Below, piece by piece: positions 10,610 to 22,652 of a stretch of DNA of 64,000 bases. Every line of letters starts with the position of its first letter. Position 1 is the first letter of the stretch. Source of the stretch: Corticium candelabrum (Eukaryota > Porifera > Homoscleromorpha > Homosclerophorida > Plakinidae); assembly GCF_963422355.1 (NCBI RefSeq), contig NC_085085.1, positions 10,656,001 through 10,720,000 of the forward strand, read 5' to 3'. The position numbers and the translations under genes are program-made. The notes below the pieces were generated by a model that worked only from the letters and a program-made list of their open reading frames with translations, did not search any database and was not told where the DNA came from.

Positions 10610-13600
10610 ATGCTTCGCCGTCTAATCAAAGTTCGATATACGACAGACTTACGGCGAATCGCAACGGTTGCAGTAGGTGGAGTAGCGCAAAAGTCCCGTG
10701 GTCAGGTAGGCCGTGTCACATGGCGTTCGAGCTCGAGTGTACACTAGACGGACGTTGGTTTGTGCTAGGACGTGGCCGAGGCTGAAACGAAATCCTTTTC
10801 AGACTTTCTCACAGACAAATTTGGACGTCAGCACAACTACCTACGCATTTCACTGACGGAAAGATGCAATCTGCGATGTGTGTAAAATGTTCATTACCCG
10901 TATGTTCGTTACCCGTATGTTCGTGATAAGACATACACCCCCAATAATCGTTACGGCAGTTGTCTTGCGGACACAACTAACATGACAACGAGAATGATGC
11001 TGCCAACTAACTATGTAGATACTAGAGTAATTTCTAAGGTATCTTGTGTATGTCTAGCTAAACTGCTAGTGTGGTAATATAGCCCCTAATCTCAAGCAAT
11101 GAATTTTCAGTAATGACTTTGCTAGGTTGAGCAACTTTTTGTGCCTAGTTTAGTATCCTTGTTTGTTGAGATCAGTGAGTTTGTTATGATTCTTGAAAGT
11201 CAAAAATTGAGTAGTCGAATGGAGCTAGGCCTGATATACAGTGGAGTCTACACAATGATGATGTAGTCATGTACATTCTCTGTCAATTTTTTGACGTTTC
11301 CTTTGCTTGGTGGTAATACATAGACATCAAGGATTCAAAAAGTGTACACTTTAACCGCTTTCACAGGTCCTCTTAATGCACAGAGGCTAGAGTGGGGTGG
11401 AGCCCGCACAACGTGCACTGATCGGACTAATGGAGACTAGTTGTCAGGTCGTGTAAAGTTTTTGGGAGGTTGCGTAAGTTACTTTTATGTAATGTTTACC
11501 GCAGACATGAACTTTAATGAGAATTACTGGGTTCAAGAATGCATTTCTATGCAATGCAAATATATTTGTGATTCAAAGGCTTGCGGTGCAATCTGATTGA
11601 CTAAGAAGTAGTGGTTGAAAAAGTGGGCATAGCAGTTCAAAAATTCAATTGTGTGTCCATAAGAAAGTTTTCTACTTATGTGCAACTTATCTAGCAGGCT
11701 TCGGGATCAGCAAGAGAACACTAGGCGATTTGACAGTACAGGTAATCATAGACTTGGTCAGTTGTACATAGTCTCAGACTCAGTTAGTCTTTGTTGTCAG
11801 TCACGTGACTGACATTAGCAGCACTTTGAGTTAATATTAACAAGGTGTTTTGGTAAAATTTAAGGCTAGCTATGCCCTTGTTATTACCTCTTCTGTTTTC
11901 AGATATTTTTTCACAATGGTTGTTATGTACTTCTGTGAGCATGCAGAAAGTATAGTAGTTTGAGTCCAGTAGTTCAGCATGGTGGTTATGACAATGAGAA
12001 GAAACCAATTAGTATGATTACTTATTATTACCATAGGATTGGAATGTTTTGCAGTATTTTTAGGTTTGCGATTTGTGATTTTTTAAAGAATCGCAAAAAA
12101 ATAAAATTTGCTGCCATATACTACAGTACTTATGGCCGGCATTCATTCATTAGAAATCAAAAATAAATGCATACCACTAATAGCTGCAGGTGGAAAATCA
12201 CAAACGGAAACCTATATATAACTTAGTCATGTATGATACATAATACATGCAGCTCAATCATCTTGTTGGTAGGTGTGCCCCTTTCCTGGCGACATACAGA
12301 CACAAAAGCATGTGAACTATGATGACATAGTTGGGATTACAGACACAGCAGCAGCACTTGTAGTCGTCCTGTTATTGTCTTTATACTAAAGTTATTAACT
12401 TAGACCACCGCACACAGGATATGGTCAGTAGACTCGAACGCAACAGCAGCTGGTACCGATTGTAAGTACTTCATTTTAGGTCAATATTGTATGCCAGAGG
12501 AAGGAGTGGAACTTACACCGCAAATGGAGGTTTTGACTTCCGATGAAATAGTGAAGCTTGCGTCTCTGTTTGTTGAGCAAGGTGTCGATAAGATTCGACT
12601 GACTGGTGGAGAGCCGACAATACGAAAAGACATTATTGATCTAGTTGGTGAGACGATAGCAAAGTGTTGCTTAGTAATATTTGACATTAATTAATTGATT
12701 TGTATGGATGTATTAGGGTGGTTGAAAGGGATCTCCGGAGTAGAAACACTTGCTATGACGACAAACGGACTAACTATAGCAAGGCACTTGCCTCGTTTGA
12801 AAGCAGCTGGGTTGAACTTGCTCAACATAAGCTTGGACACGCTATTGCCGGCAAAATTTGAGTTTATCACACGAAGGAAGGGTGAGATTATACGTATCTG
12901 TGTAGCATGTAAGTGCATGTAAATGGCGGGGTTTCGTTGGCGAATGAGAAATGGGTTGATAAAGTAGTTTATCTAGTCTTGCGTTGCCAGACCCTTTCCT
13001 GCCCTGTCATGCTTCCAGGTGAAAAAGGGTCTGGTAACAGCAGCATTGCATACTGTACGTTTGCATCCAGTATGTTCGCATCCAGTATGTTCGCATCCAG
13101 TCTGCATTGTGACATGAGTGCACAACGCTAGACGTCAGACGTCGATCATGATGAAGCCTGTAGACATCAACATTCCCCCAGTTGCGTTTGCTGCTGTAGA
13201 CATGCAGATTTCACAAACAGCAATGACTCTAGCTGTAGTCTTAGAGTTGTTCTCTATGAAACAAGATAAGACAATAGAGATAGGGTTGCACTGCATGCAT
13301 ACCAATCTGGTCTTTAGTGAAACGTTTAAGAAACCTAATCCAGTCTCTAGATAGCCGATTTCTGGCTATGCGGCAACACAGTGACATCATAGGCTGTTTG
13401 CCAGACCCATTTCGCTCGGAAGTATGATGCGGCGGGAAAGGGTCTGGCTATGCAAGACTACAGTTTATCATGCATAATATGCACAGGTAAGGTACTTCTG
13501 TCACAGCCTTGTTACCCGAGGTGTGGAAGTGACCAGGGATACTAATACCGGCCGTAGAACAATGACTAAGCGACCGACCAGCGACGCTTGGGTTAGATTG

Positions 13601-16600
13601 CTGCTTGAGTAGGATAAATCATAATTAGTGAGCTCTGTGTAGCACTGCTACATAACACCAGTTTTGTTCAAATAATTTCATTCGACACAGCTAACCAAGT
13701 GAGTGTTGTACTAAGTGTTGTTTTTAGTTTTACGTTGTTACCAGGGTAGATTTTGAAGGCTTTTTGCTATCTTTTCACTCTCTTGAAAACATTGTATTAG
13801 AGCGGTACATAAGGTTTGGGGCAAATGTTTGACCTGGAAAGGGCCATGTTTGACTGTGAATGTACTGAATAGTAGGAGGAACAGGCTGTGTTGAGAAACA
13901 TGAATCGTGATGAAGAACCAGATATCCTAAACCTAAGCAGACAAGGATTGGTTAGGGTTAGGGTTAGAGTCCAGGGTTAGGGTTAGAGTCTAGGGTTAGG
14001 GTTAGGGTTAGAGTCAGTGTTAGGGTTAGGGTTAGGTTAATTAAGACGACAAAACTACCACCACAAACACTGCAAGATTCATAATTTCTCCCAGACTGAA
14101 ACGTTCTCTCTTCTCTTTCATCTCTCGTTTTAGTATTGAAAAACACTGGAAGCCTAGCATTTTCTGTGCAATGCAAATTTTATTTTTTAGCTAAAAGAGG
14201 CAATAATATGAGTACGGTTCTCACCTACAGCTAGCTGTTACAGTAAATAGAATCTAAATAGTGTATAGTAGCTATGGAGATCTGCTAGGGGCATGTGCCC
14301 CCAAATTTTGCAACTGGTTTGATTTTTTATCATCATCGACAGTTTTGTGCAACTCAATTTCCAAAATACACATCAAATGACTACCTGACACAAGATTAGC
14401 CTGCCGTTTAATAGTTTGGAGGCTACGAGTGTACTTGTGGCTATGCGGACCATATTAATATTAAAATCTCTTACAAGATTTTCTCTGCCTCTGGAAAATT
14501 CCAGGCTATTGACAACAACGACGGTAGTGTACTACTTATAAGGTGGTTGATCAAGAATGAGGAAGTTACCCTGTATTAGTGTACGATTAATTTATACAGC
14601 GTTTATAAGAATTGATTACTTAGTATAACACGCAAGTCGAGAGTCTAGGAAATTACCGTATTCGCTCGTAATAACGCCCATACTGAAATAACGCCAATGT
14701 GCGACAGGTCAGAACTTTCAGCCCGAAAAAATGCCCATGCCCAAGTATGCCCAAGATACGCATGTGCAGACAAAACAAATGGGGTCCGAACATTTGTCTC
14801 TGTCTTTGTGCGTTTGATGAGCTGGTGTCAGTGTTGAGTGAAAGTGCTTACTGCTAGACTTATGTCTTCGTTGCAATTACCGACCCTGATACTCTTGACG
14901 GGCTTCAGGTCGACCACTTGTGTATAGTGTTTATTTTAAATTTCTGTGTATGTTGATGCTTTATAGATACCAGTACCTTTGATCTTGCAAATGGATAATT
15001 GCAAGTATTTGTGGTATTCAAGTATTTAGATGATGACTGGCCAAACGACAGCATTTTGCGACCATGTATACACCTAGGACCAAAATAACGCCCATGCCCT
15101 AGGATACACCCAGTAAAAAGTGTTTCTTTTCTATACGCTCAGGGCATTATTACGGATGAATACTGTAGTAAATTACTACATAGTTCAAATTTTGAAATCA
15201 AGACATGAAACTCTTTTGGTAAATAAATTGCTGCATTTATTCCAGAATGTTTATATGTATATATATATATATATATATCCCAAATTAGACTGTAAAGAAT
15301 TAGGTAGATTGAAATGATCTACGGGTGCCTGCAGAAGCTAATGAAGACGCAGACAGGTTAATTCTGTTGAAAGAAAGTTGGCAGCAATTGAATCTTTACT
15401 TCCTTGGTGGGAAAGCTTCAAAGACTTAAAGGAAATGTTGGTATTGAGAGGCTGCATCAGCAGGTGCTCAGGCACTTGAACTACAACGATTGTCTCAGTA
15501 GCTGACTGCATAGTTGCCAGCATGTGCGTTTGGGCACGATTAGTTCTATTATTGTTGTAGTGGAAGGTCACCTGGTGTCTGTTGCATTCTTACAACTCGA
15601 ACACTCAAGATTACGTTGACAGGCACACAATTGCCTCTATTCATGGCATGTCAGTATGCACAAACTTCCCTCTAGTTCTGCAACTTTTCGTATCATAAAC
15701 GGCATGTACCATGGGAAGTAACATGGTACCAAGTTCTTGCATCGAACTCGTCACATAGGCAATATCATTCCTCTCATTTGCTGCCGTGCTTTTAGACTCG
15801 TACCTTTACTGCTTGTCATCACAGACACTTTTAGTATTTAATTAATCTAACTTTCAATGATTTGACTGTCCAACGATGTTGGTGTACATCTGGCTTACTG
15901 GTGTACTGTCTATAGGATGGTCCAGAGTGATGCAAAGTATTGACAAAGCGATTGAAGTAGGATTTCAGCCAGTGAAGGTAGCTTTGTCAATGAATTTTTG
16001 CATGCAGTGTTGTCTCACGTATCTGGTCTTTGTCAGGTGAATTGTGTCGTTATGAAAGGATTAAATGATGACGAACTGTGCGATTTTGTGGAACTGACAA
16101 AGAGCAAGGTAAGTGAAGATATGACAGTGCGGTGGAAAATTGCAGCATTGTTTGTGAGGCAGGAAGTCGACGTACGCTTTATTGAATACATGCCGTTTGA
16201 TGGTTTGTTTCGATATACTATCGTTGCATAGTAGACTGCCTCTGACAGACTATTGATGTGATCAGGGAACAAGTGGAATCATAGCAAATTTGTCAGCTAC
16301 GCCGACCAACTTGACAAAATTAGATCACACTTTCCCGATATTTATCGTTTACAAGATGCTGCTAATGATACATCAAAGGCAAGCAGTACGACTCACTTTG
16401 TCTGTGTGGGTTTAATGGTCTATCTTACAGGCGTTCAAAGTGCCCGGTTATAAAGGACAAGTGGGGTTCATAACATCGATGAGCAAGAACTTTTGTGGCT
16501 CGTGCAATCGTCTCCGACTGACTGCTGATGGTAACTTAAAGGTGTGTTGCTCACACATCTAGTAATCAATGTGTATAGCTTTGAATATCAATGAACTTGT

Positions 16601-17606
16601 ATAGGTGTGTTTGTTTGGAGCGTCAGAAATATCACTTAGAGATGCTCTAAGGTCCGGAATGTCTGACAGTGATTTACTGGAGTTGATAGGATGTGCTGTC
16701 AAGAGAAAGAAAGCCCGGCATGCTGGTTAGGTCTTTGTGCAGAGCAAGTATTGAGAGTTTTATGGTTTTTGTGACTTAGGAATGTTTACATTGTCACAAA
16801 TGAAGAATCGTCCTATGATTCTTATCGGTGGGTAAGTGACGGTGTGCTGGTTAGTGTACAAGATCTGATTCAAAGTTGTATTTGATTGTGTTAACTAACA
16901 TGTAGGTGATGCAGTGAGGAGTTTGGTGGGTGTTTGTGTGGCTGTAGATGTATTGTTATTTTCTCAATGGTTGAATGTGTTGTCTGAGAAGAGGAAGAGT
17001 CGGTCTGCTGGTCTGTGGAGTCGTTCTGTCATTCCGTACTCCACCGAGCTTTATGGTCTTAACTCATGGTGTCGTCGTATGTTCAACTCTTCTTCATTCC
17101 GTAGTCTGTGCAAGACAACTCTCACTCATGTCAATAGCGAAGGACTGGCTCGGATGGTGGATGTGATGGACAAACCTGTAAGCGAAAGAGTGGCTGTTGC
17201 TGAGGCAATCGTTGAATTGGGAGAGGAGGCATATGTAGCTATCAAAGACAATGAGGTAAAGAAAGGCAATGTTCTGAGTGTAGCTCAGTTAGCAGGAATT
17301 CAGGGTGCCAAGTGGACATCTCATCTTATCCCACTGTGTCACGATGTCGGCCTCACTCATGCTGATGTCAGTGTAGAACTTATTGATGACCACTACGCGG
17401 TTAGGATAATTGCTTCGGCAAGAGCTAATGACAAGACGGGTGTAGAAATGGAAGCACTGACTTCTGCTGCTGTCGCGGCGCTGACGGTTTATGACATGTG
17501 CAAGTCGATATCAAAAGGGATTGTCATCAGGAAGGTGAGGTTGGTGAAGAAGACTGGTGGTCAGACAGGTGACTATAATGGTGATGACCATGTCGATAAT
17601 GTGTAA
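10610..17606 (+). CDS. MOCS1: MOCS1: molybdenum cofactor biosynthesis protein 1 (MoaA-like + MoaC-like)
   Basis: MOCS1A (radical SAM) and MOCS1B together turn GTP into cyclic pyranopterin monophosphate, the first Moco step, in mitochondria. Exons: 10610-10705, 10769-10877, 12480-12647, 12717-12881, 15916-15977, 16037-16108, 16163-16202, 16266-16378, 16431-16541, 16605-16725, 16780-16827/16831, 16906-17606. The Arg-rich start [16 protein letters not shown] suits a mitochondrial presequence. The SAM-cluster motif CNLRCQYC spans exons 2/3; the second cluster is [19 protein letters not shown]; the A part ends ...RPMILIGG then stop (370 aa). The last exon holds MoaC ([49 protein letters not shown]). 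A fused A-B protein would be 601 aa. The intron after exon 8 is GC-AG. Intron 4 is 3 kb and filled with repeats. Confidence 0.95.
12975..13459. mobile_element. MITE in MOCS1 intron 4 (TIR agtcttgc..gccagaccct)
   Basis: The left end agtcttgcgttgccagaccc and right end gggtctggctatgcaagact are inverted copies with few mismatches. The flanks suggest a TA duplication. Inside is a short tandem repeat of catccagtatgttcg (about 13063-13102). There is no transposase. A related end pair occurs at 32468-32554. Confidence 0.65.
13950..14037 (+). repeat. Interstitial telomere-like (TTAGGG)n tract
   Basis: About 88 bp of ggttagggttaggg repeats interrupted by gagtc(c/t)agg spacers, inside MOCS1 intron 4. 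TTAGGG is the common metazoan telomere repeat. Confidence 0.85.
14654..15167. mobile_element. TIR repeat, family 'taccgtattc', copy 1 (MOCS1 intron 4)
   Basis: The left end taccgtattcgctcgtaata and the right end gcattattacggatgaatac form inverted termini. The interior is shared with 28731-29267, including gatgagctggtgtcagtgtt and tgatgactggccaa. This is a non-autonomous DNA element with no ORF of its own. Confidence 0.65.
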
Positions 17607-20369
17607 ATTGCTGCGAGCTGTTTCACTGCTGGCTCTTTCATATCGTGTTGTAATAGCCTTACAACTCGTAACGTTGTTCAATAGCCCTGTACACCGGTCC
17701 TACTGTCTTATTGATTGAATACATGCTTGCTCGTTTGTGGATTAATTAAACAAAGGAAGTGTTTCCTGCACATTTACTAATCTTGAGCGCGCAAAAAGTT
17801 TTCGTTATTGTTGTTGCTATTGTGAGTATTATGTGTAGGGTTTATCTTTTATAGGCATACATACACATGTGTTAACTTGGATATCTTGGCTTTACGGACT
17901 TGAGTGGGTCATGATCACCATGTTTAGTATATGCGTGGTCTTCTAAACTGACAAGATTTGTTGTGACTCTAGCTGCTGCTCTGCTAATTAAGACACCCAG
18001 CAACGCCAAGTAACTGTATTGATTTTTCTATAAATAATAGTTACAAAGTATAGTGCGTCAGTATTCTAATCTATAAGGTCGTTTGCTATATTTTGAAAAG
18101 AACTTTTAGACTCTATACAGTGGACTTTTCTGATCAGGCTGCCGAAATGCTTCTGCCGTCCATGATTATAGAAATGATGGTGAGTTTGACAAGTTGATGA
18201 CAGCAATTTTGCGGTGACAATTAACTATACACTGAAAAGTACAAATGTCTTCGCTTTACGGATGTTGCAGTTTTTTTGTTCCTTTTGTGTACGAAAATCT
18301 TTTGTATTGGATTTTAGATAGACTTTCAAGTAGCGCGCTTAGAAGGAAATATTAATTAATTAATTTCGTCTGAATTCGCGACAAGTCGATCACTTCTTTA
18401 TGCATAGCTGTGAGATATCGTAGCTACAAGCAGTACGGCCGTGAACAAGTTCTAGTTTTCTAGTTGCCGTTTACGGTAACCCAGATTACACAATATTTGG
18501 TGGTTCAGTAACTGTGCGGCTCGGTAATTATAAACCGCGGTTGGTTGTTCAGTAGGCTACCGGTATATACATGTTTGCGTGATATGTGCAGTGTTTACCT
18601 AAAATGATACCATACTGACACAGTCCGCCGTGTCTATTCGTCTGGCTCCCGAGGCTACTAGTGAAGGCAGCGCTCTATATACGGCTCTGAGTAAAAGGGA
18701 ATACGGAATACGGTCCTACCACCTATCTCAAGTCAGAACTACTTAAAGGCGTCTGAATACGCTCAATATTTTCGTCGGCGTACAATGAATTTACAGAGAG
18801 ATTTATGTCAAGGAACACTAGCTTTCGGTAATTACATTTCTGAAAGTAATGATATTCCGAACCGACGACCCAATTTTTTACACTGTTGTGGTTTCTGAAT
18901 GACCAGCGTGTTGCTCTTGCCAGTAAAGGCGACGGGTGTTAAACTGTATCTTGTTCAGTTGTAATTGATTCTGCTCTTTATTTAGTAGTCAATGCAGTGC
19001 TTTGATTTGTCTTGTAGTCGACAGCTAGACTAGACAATAATGTTGATATATGTTGTAGGCAATGGTATCTAGAAGTAGAGACGCTTGTAGCGAGCAATTT
19101 GTCGTTCAAAATTGTGTTTGTGTGACAAGTACTATCTATCTAGACAGTAGAGTCAGTAGACAATTCAACATGCAATTACGACCAGAGCGAGGTAATTAAT
19201 TGTCATTTTAATTAACCAGCGAAACTATACTAACCCCGGCCGTTCTCTGTGTTTGCAAAAGGTTTCCGATGTGGTCAACAGACAGAACAGTTTTGCTCTA
19301 GATTGTCTAACGTTCTTTGCTAAAAGATAACCTAAATAAATTAATTCACAAACTTATTGTTGCAAACAAAATCACGGTAAATAGAGACGGTAAACAAGAC
19401 GAGAGCAAAGCTATCTATAATGTAAACCAAAACGTCCCCCTACCTACCTCTTAATTAATAATCTGGTTTGTGGTCATAGAAATCCTAGGAGAGTCACACT
19501 CAGAGCTGAGTGTCGCTAACCATGCTACTATCTCACTATTGTGACAGCTGCACCTGTCATCCTAACTAACAATTAATTAATTAAGTTAAGTGCTGTGTAG
19601 AAATTAACAATAATAGATCAATTACTTTAGCTAATTAACTTTAAAATTAGTCAACTGTCTGTAAAATTACAACATTTTTGACAAAGGTAGCTCGCTTAGA
19701 AGTTAGAAAGAGACACGTGATAGAGCGCAGGCGCGTGATCTTATGTTGCCCTTTATGTACCTAACACATTAGGACATAAAACTCCTTTTAATTAACTTCC
19801 TATAACCTGACTCTTTCTAGTGTTTTGCCGACACAATCGTTTGCCTGCTATGCATTTGTCTTTTACGATTTAGTACTGAAGAACTAGCGTTCGCGTAAAA
19901 TTTGCCTGATGCGTGTGTTCTGTAGAGCTAGTTATACACGTACGACTATCTAGTTATCATAAATTTATTATACTATTAGTAGACGTTCTATAATAGTAAT
20001 TTTATTACTTTTTACTCAAATAATAGAAATTGTCTGCAATTCACAGTACTGCAACGTGCTGATTTATCCGGGACAGTCTTAATTGCTCCCGGATGCCTAA
20101 CTCACTCGCCAACCTAAAATCCTTCAAATCAGCGTCGTAGTAAGACAGACAGCAGCACATCGCTAACTTTGCGCTCATTGCGGTAGGAAGCTCATTTTAG
20201 AAGCCGTCGCTAATTATCACGTGACGTTCGACCTTCCGATTCGTCGAGACACTTCTAACGTAACGTGGCCTGTCTCCGCCCTACGCGTGACGATTAGCGC
20301 CCGCTCCAGAGTAAGACACTCAAAAGGCAATTTGACGCTCGTTCTAATTGGAATTGTATTTACTAGACG
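17607..20369. other. Intergenic between MOCS1 and PWWP2
   Basis: ATTAAA near 17744 could be the MOCS1 poly(A) signal. The rest is AT-rich with many ttaattaa runs. No supported gene was seen; a short start-plus-donor-like stretch at about 18147-18180 has no further support. The promoter of PWWP2 should lie in the last few hundred bases. Confidence 0.4.
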
Positions 20370-22457
20370 ATGGAAATATTGCGCAAGGGACAAGATGCAA
20401 CAGTTCTGGTCGAAGAAGCTCTTGAAGGCCTCGTTGTTGTCTCCTTGAAAGTTGGTGGGAGAACGCTGCGAGGCGTCCTATTGGATGCTGACAAGAGGTT
20501 GCAAATTGTTACAGCATGAAGTAAACAAGGATGCTGCTAATCATTGAGCATGCTCAGCACGTGGTTGTTGCTGAGTTGAGCTGTAGACTCCGATTACACA
20601 CACAACACGCCGAAACACTAGAAAACGATGATTGGGCTTCGTATGAGCGGTTTCGACGTAGTTTTGCGATGCAAAGCGATTTGACAGTTTTGTTAGACGG
20701 CGCTTTTTCGATGCGATTCGCTTACATCGGCACATTCGGCGAAATGTAGCGAAACGATTCTCAACTACCGGGAACTCTGATCCAACATGGCGGAGTTTAG
20801 TGTTCGTGTCGGCACGGCGTCACCCTTGCGAGTAGTCTTGTCAAGTGATAGTTTGGACTATTTGTAGTTACGTGACGGCTAGGTAGGCTCGGAAAAGGTA
20901 GGCCGAGATGCGGTTGCGCTAGGGTCGCGGATAGTTTTTGGTCGGGTTAGCTTAGGTTGCGATACATGGACAAGAACGATTGATTCGAACTAGGCGGTGG
21001 CGATTTAGAGTGTTTGATCGATTTATAAGTTTTCTGAAACGGATTTCACGACAATGTCTGTCAGCTAGCATACGGGACTTTGGCGAGCTTTGTTGTCATG
21101 GATGCATGCCTAACGTACAGTACACCTGAATTTCTGTTAATTAACTTCGATCTGGCAAAATTCGAAGTGACATTTTGGCTCTCGTAGGGATGAGTTGTTT
21201 ATTCTATTGTGTAAGAAAAAAGAAGTTGCCTTTTCTGCTTTGTTACTCTATCTTTTGTGTTGTTCTCTACCATATCACTCGCATTGTGAAGTTCGTTCAA
21301 AGAATGAAGAGCCCGTGGGAAATTTTCTAGATCTTGAGAAGTAGATCACCTACATAGTTGATTCGCATATTGTTCGAAAGCACGTGACTAGGAGGGGCCA
21401 AATCTCTAACTGAGAAATACTATCTATCCTTGTTGTAATTTTAATTACAAATTTTAATTGTAATTGTTGACACTGATCCAAATGATGAAGTCTAGTACTG
21501 TGGAATGAGCAGACTGCTTTATGAGCTTATATGAAGCATTCTATGATATTACAGTACTTGAAAAACTATTGTCTTCATTTATAATTACCGTACTCACTCA
21601 ATTATTATCCCAGGGTCTGAGTAAGCCCGCAACTCTGACTTTAGCTTGAGGTTCAAGTGTTTTTCACACCTCTTAGTACTGGGTATCTAAATCTGACAAA
21701 TTTTTATGGTTTTAATGACTCAGATTGGGTATAAAAGATTAGGATTTATATTTGACGTAGTGGTAGTGGTGTGGTTTGAAGCTCTAGTTTAGTAGTTAGT
21801 GTAGCAGCATACTGTTCAAGTCGACTGATCAATCACTCCACCAATTAGTATCTTAGATGTCAGCCTTACGGGAGGGGTTAATGAGTGAGTACCATACATA
21901 TTAAAATGTAAACATTTGATTTAATTAATTTCTTGTTATACCATGTTAATGTCAAGGCACTGTTTAAGGTTTCTTCCATATTTTCTACATCATATTAACC
22001 ATTTAATATTGCACTTTCATAGCAATGCAATGGCAGCTGAAACCTGCCAATTTGGGTGTACTTTTGGTATGTGCTAAAGCAACACAATTACACTGCTGGT
22101 TTATATTCATATCTACTTTTATTTGGAAAGTGGGTTGAAGTTGTTTATTTGGTGAGATCTCTGAAAACTGGCATTGTATTGTGGCTATCAAAATTTCATT
22201 TTTTTGTTGTCGTATGATTTCCGTGGTCTAGAGTCAATTAACAGACAAGTTCACTATATGCAGAACAATGGCTGGTTTAGTGGAGATGTTATAAATGGGG
22301 TCACTGAAAATGTGCATATGTAAATATACGTGTGTGAGAGACCAGCGTGAAAGCAAAGTGTAAATGAACTCATGAAGAAAGGCATGAAGTGACCTGACCT
22401 GTGTTCCCAAGAAGTCTTTGTGTGCACTGAGGACATAGACATCACGTGTGCGCATGC

Positions 22458-22527
<70 letters not shown>

Positions 22528-22562
22528 ATGCACACATGCTCACATGCACTCTCATATATAGT

Positions 22563-22652
<90 letters not shown>

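Noticed and set aside
18147-18180. ATG followed by 12 codons and gtgagt
   Set aside because: Could be a first exon, but no in-phase partner was found before PWWP2.
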